NCBI GenBank assembly: GCA_944739405.2
Contig: OX123199.2
Coordinates: 8,545,898-8,609,897 of the forward strand
DNA length: 64,000 bases
Direction of reading: 5' to 3'
DNA from: Euclidia mi
Taxonomy: Eukaryota; Arthropoda; Insecta; Lepidoptera; Erebidae
Of this stretch, positions 23,001 through 64,000 are shown in pieces. The stretch's first letter is position 1; each line of letters starts with the position of its first letter. The notes beneath the pieces were generated by a model, which searched no databases, was not told where the DNA came from, and saw nothing but the letters and a program-made list of their open reading frames with translations. The position numbers and the translations under genes were made by a program.

Positions 23001-24862
23001 TCTATACTAATATAATAAAGCGGAAGAGTTTGTTTGTTTGTTTGTTTGAACGCGCTAATCTCAGGAACTACCAATCGGATCTGAAAAATTCTTTTTGTAT
23101 ACGATAGCCCAGTTATTCCGAAAGGCTATAGGCTATATAACATAACGCTTCGACCCTTTGGGGCCGGGCAAAAGGCTAAAAAGGCTAAAAGATAATGTCG
23201 GCTAATCTCAGGAACTAGCAGTCGCATTTAAAAAATTGTTATTGTGTATGATAGCCCAATTATTCCGAAAGGCTATAGGCTATATAAAATTACGCCACAA
23301 CTTATAGGGCCCAGACAAAAATAATAAAATGGTCTAACGAGAAGGGGGGGTTGGGTCAAAGGCAAAAAAAAAGGCTAAACGAATAGGATACAATCTATAT
23401 GGGTATCGTTTTCGAGATTTTCGGGACGCTGATTAATAATATGATATTTATTTAGTGATCCATGATGGCGGACGGGAAATCAAAGATGGCGGATGAGAAA
23501 ATTTTAAAAATCAATATGGGTATCGCCTTCGATATTTTAAGGGGTGAGGAATCGAAATACAACATCTATTTCGCGATCAAAGATAGCGGATGGGAAATCA
23601 AAGATGTTGGATGGGAAAATTTAAAAAAATCAATATTGGTATCGTCTGCGATGTTAAAAGGGATGGGGAATCCAAATATAACATCTGTATCGTGATTCAA
23701 GATGGTGGATGGGAAATCAAAGATGGCGGATGGGAAAAATTTAAAAAAATCAATATGGGTATCGTCTCTGATGATTTAATGGATGGAGAATCCAAATAAT
23801 CGTCTCTGATGATTTAAGGGATGGAGAATCCAAATACAACATTGATGGCGGATAGGAAATCAAAGATGGCGGACGGGATTTCTTTTAAAGTCGATATGGG
23901 TATATCGTCTCCGATATTTTAAGGAATGGGGAATTCAAAAACACCATCTATTTCGTGATCAAAGATGGCGGATGGGATTTTTTTTTTTTAAATCAATATG
24001 GGTATCGTCTCCCATGTTTAAAGAGATGGGGAATCCAAATACAACATCTATTTCGTGATTAAAGATGGCAGATGGGAAAAATTTTAAAAATCAATATGGG
24101 TATCGTGTCTGATGATTTAAGGGATGGTGAATCCAAATACAACATCTATTTCGTGATCAAAGATGGCGGATAGGAAATCAAAGATGGCGGACGGGATTTC
24201 TTTTTAAAGTCGATATGGGTATCGTCTCCGATATTTTAAGGAATGGGGAATTCAAAAACACTATCTATTTCGTGATCAAAGATGGCGGATGGGATTATTT
24301 TTTTAAATCAATATGGGTATCGTCTCCAATATTTAAAGGGATGGGGAATCCAAATACAAATCTCTTTTGTGATTCAAGATGGCGGATGGCAAATCAAAGA
24401 TGGCGGATGGGATTTTTTTTAAAAATCAATATGGTTATCGTCTCCGATGTTTTAAGGGATGGCGAATCCAAATACACCATCTATTTCGTGATCAAAGATG
24501 GCGGATGAAAAAATATTTAAAGTCAATATGGGTATCCTCTCCGATGTTTTAAGCTATGAGGAATGCAAATACAACGTATATTTCGTGATCAAAGATGGCA
24601 AATGGGCAATCGAAGATGGCGGATGGAAAATCAAAGGTGGCGGATGGGAAAATTCTATTAAATCAATATGGGTATCGGCTCCGCCGTTATAACGGATGTG
24701 GCATTCGTATATAACATCTGTTTCGTGATCAAATATGGTAGATGGAAAATCAATATATTATTTTATTGAAATTTCCCATCCGCCATCTTTGATTACCCAT
24801 CCGCTGTCTTAAGAAAGGTAGGTACTTTAAAAAGGCGATACGGAGTTCGCCGGGTCAGCTAG
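23001..24862 (+). mobile_element. Helitron-like element with internal minisatellite, copy 1
   Basis: Begins TCTATACTAATATAATAAAG after A (23000) and ends GGGTCAGCTAG before T (24863), fitting the Helitron rule of insertion between A and T with a TC start and CTRR end. A 3' hairpin GGCGA-tacggagt-TCGCC lies 10 bases before CTAG. The middle (23455-24720) is a tandem array of units of about 120 bases, each with one or two AAGATGGCGG words plus ATCAATATGGGTATCGTC and ACATCTATTTCGTGATC. No Rep/helicase, so non-autonomous. 1862 bases. Confidence 0.88.
23455..24725 (+). repeat. Minisatellite inside Helitron-like copy 1
   Basis: Around ten degenerate units of about 120 bases. Within a unit the words run: AAGATGGCGGATGGGAAATC (often doubled), T- or A-run, TCAATATGGGTATCGTCTCC, ATGTTTTAAGGGATGGGGAA, TCCAAATACAACATCTATTT. 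Units stay open in some frames, giving repeated KDGGWEIKDGGWE-like peptides, but stops and frame changes between units argue against a protein. Confidence 0.85.
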
Positions 24863-25115
24863 TTTCTTTATATAATTCTTCTATACCTACGTGTGTTCGT
24901 CACCTTTATTTGAACCCGGTACGAAATAAGCTATTTGACTCGGTAGTTGGCGCTGCAGTCGGTGAGTCACCTAATTTGCAGGATATGCAGGACGACGTCT
25001 GCCGGGACCGGTAGTAGAGATAAAAAAATATAGCGATCGCCGAATTCGTAACTATGTGTATCCTTGCCTGTAAGATTATTAATATATTCCTAAAACGATT
25101 GTTTCTTTTTTGTAG

Positions 25116-63442
<38,327 letters not shown>

Positions 63443-63685
63443 GTAAGTACCAAATTTTATTGAATCTATGTACTGAAGAGCCCAGAGTCACACACCTACT
63501 AGTAAAAGACATGACATAGGACAATGGATCTACTGTAATACGCTATTAATTATTTTGACACCGAAACCACAGCAATTATTTGCGTAATTTTATTTAAATA
63601 AGTAGGTAAGAAATTAAATTGTATGAATCGCCTTGGATGAGTATAAAGAATTTTATAATAACATCACATTTCATAAGTCATCATA

Positions 63686-64000
63686 TCAGCCAAACGACGT
63701 CCACTGCTGGAGATAGGCCTCCCCCAAGGTTCTCCACACAGACCGGTCTTGAGCCGCCCGCATCCAACCGCCTCCCGCGATCTTGACGAGGTCGTCGGTC
63801 CACCTTGCGGGGGGCCTACCTCTGCTGCGTCGTCCGGTACGTGGCCGCCACTCCAGAACCTTTCTGCCCCAACGGCCATCGGTTCTTCGAGCTATGTGCC
63901 CTGCCCACTGCCACTTCAGCTTGGCTATCTGGAGAGCTATGTCGGCGACTTTGGTTCTACTGCGGATCTCCTCATTTCTGATTCGATCTCGCAGGGAAAC
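63686..64000 (-). mobile_element. RTE-type LINE C-terminus, runs off the window
   Basis: Open for 104 codons from the window edge to a stop at 63686. Reads VSLRDRIRNEEIRSRTKVAD, IALQIAKLKWQWAGHIARRT, DGRWGRKVLEWRPRTGRRSR, GRPPARWTDDLVKIAGGGWM and RAAQDRSVWRTLGEAYLQQW TSFG. The KWxWAGHIAR, GRPxxRWxDD and W...GEAYxQQWTS motifs are those of an RTE clade common in Lepidoptera. No break in the visible part, so probably a recent copy. 5' part outside the window. Confidence 0.92.

Noticed and set aside
23462..24692. Several open frames with repeated KDGGWEIKDGGWE-like peptides
   Set aside because: They come from the minisatellite inside a Helitron-like element; stops and frame changes fall between units.

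Overview
This window looks like nuclear DNA of an insect, most likely a butterfly or moth (Lepidoptera). Host coding sequence occurs only as short GC-rich exons with GT-AG borders set in AT-rich introns. The introns are full of element types typical of lepidopteran genomes: Helitron-like elements that begin TCTATACTAATATAATAAAG and end in CTAG, tRNA-derived SINEs, RTE-type and Jockey/CR1-type LINE fragments, mariner relics and many MITEs. The species cannot be read from the sequence.

One host gene can be supported. It is a plus-strand PHR-family gene (Drosophila highwire, vertebrate MYCBP2, worm rpm-1), which encodes a very large neuronal E3 ubiquitin ligase. I resolved 24 consecutive internal exons from 25116 to 63442. 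All junction phases agree and together they read 1221 codons plus one base. They cover the segment before the filamin-type repeat, the filamin repeat and the conserved block after it, a long basic and Pro/Ala-rich linker, a small Cys/His cluster, a helical central part and the start of the DOC/APC10-like domain. Neither end of the gene is in the window. The first 50 bases may be the end of the preceding exon, in which case 51-25115 is one 25 kb intron.

Layout. 1-25115: no secure host exon. It holds a Jockey/CR1-like remnant (2.6-3.0 kb), two DNA elements (3.0-4.04 kb), a LINE tail (4.6 kb), a decayed Helitron helicase (7.6 kb), an endonuclease-RT LINE relic (10.9-13.0 kb), a hAT-like element with 8-bp target duplications (14.4-15.3 kb), a MITE built of palindromes (17.5-18.0 kb), an RTE tail (20.3 kb), SINEs, and the first of two Helitron-like elements carrying a minisatellite (23.0-24.9 kb). 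25116-35434: exons 1-10, closely spaced after 29 kb. 35.6-39.2 kb: a nearly full-length but broken LINE. 39549-45519: exons 11-15, with a Harbinger-like element at 42.3 kb and a long ACGC/AC microsatellite at 45.5 kb. 46400-48272: the second Helitron-like copy. 48846-56151: exons 16-20, with an RTE nested in a mariner-like element at 49.6-52.3 kb. 56.4-60.2 kb: mariner remnant, palindrome-bearing element and a SINE split by a MITE. 60232-63442: exons 21-24. 63686-64000: the C-terminus of another RTE element on the minus strand.

The main biological interest is how tightly mobile DNA crowds the splice sites of a conserved gene. Exon 21 lies between a SINE ending about 20 bases before its acceptor and a hAT-like MITE whose 8-bp target duplication is the first eight bases of the intron. 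The acceptor of exon 15 begins 14 bases after a MITE, and its donor is followed within about 20 bases by the microsatellite. I found no other host protein gene, no convincing free-standing tRNA or rRNA gene, and no CRISPR-like array.
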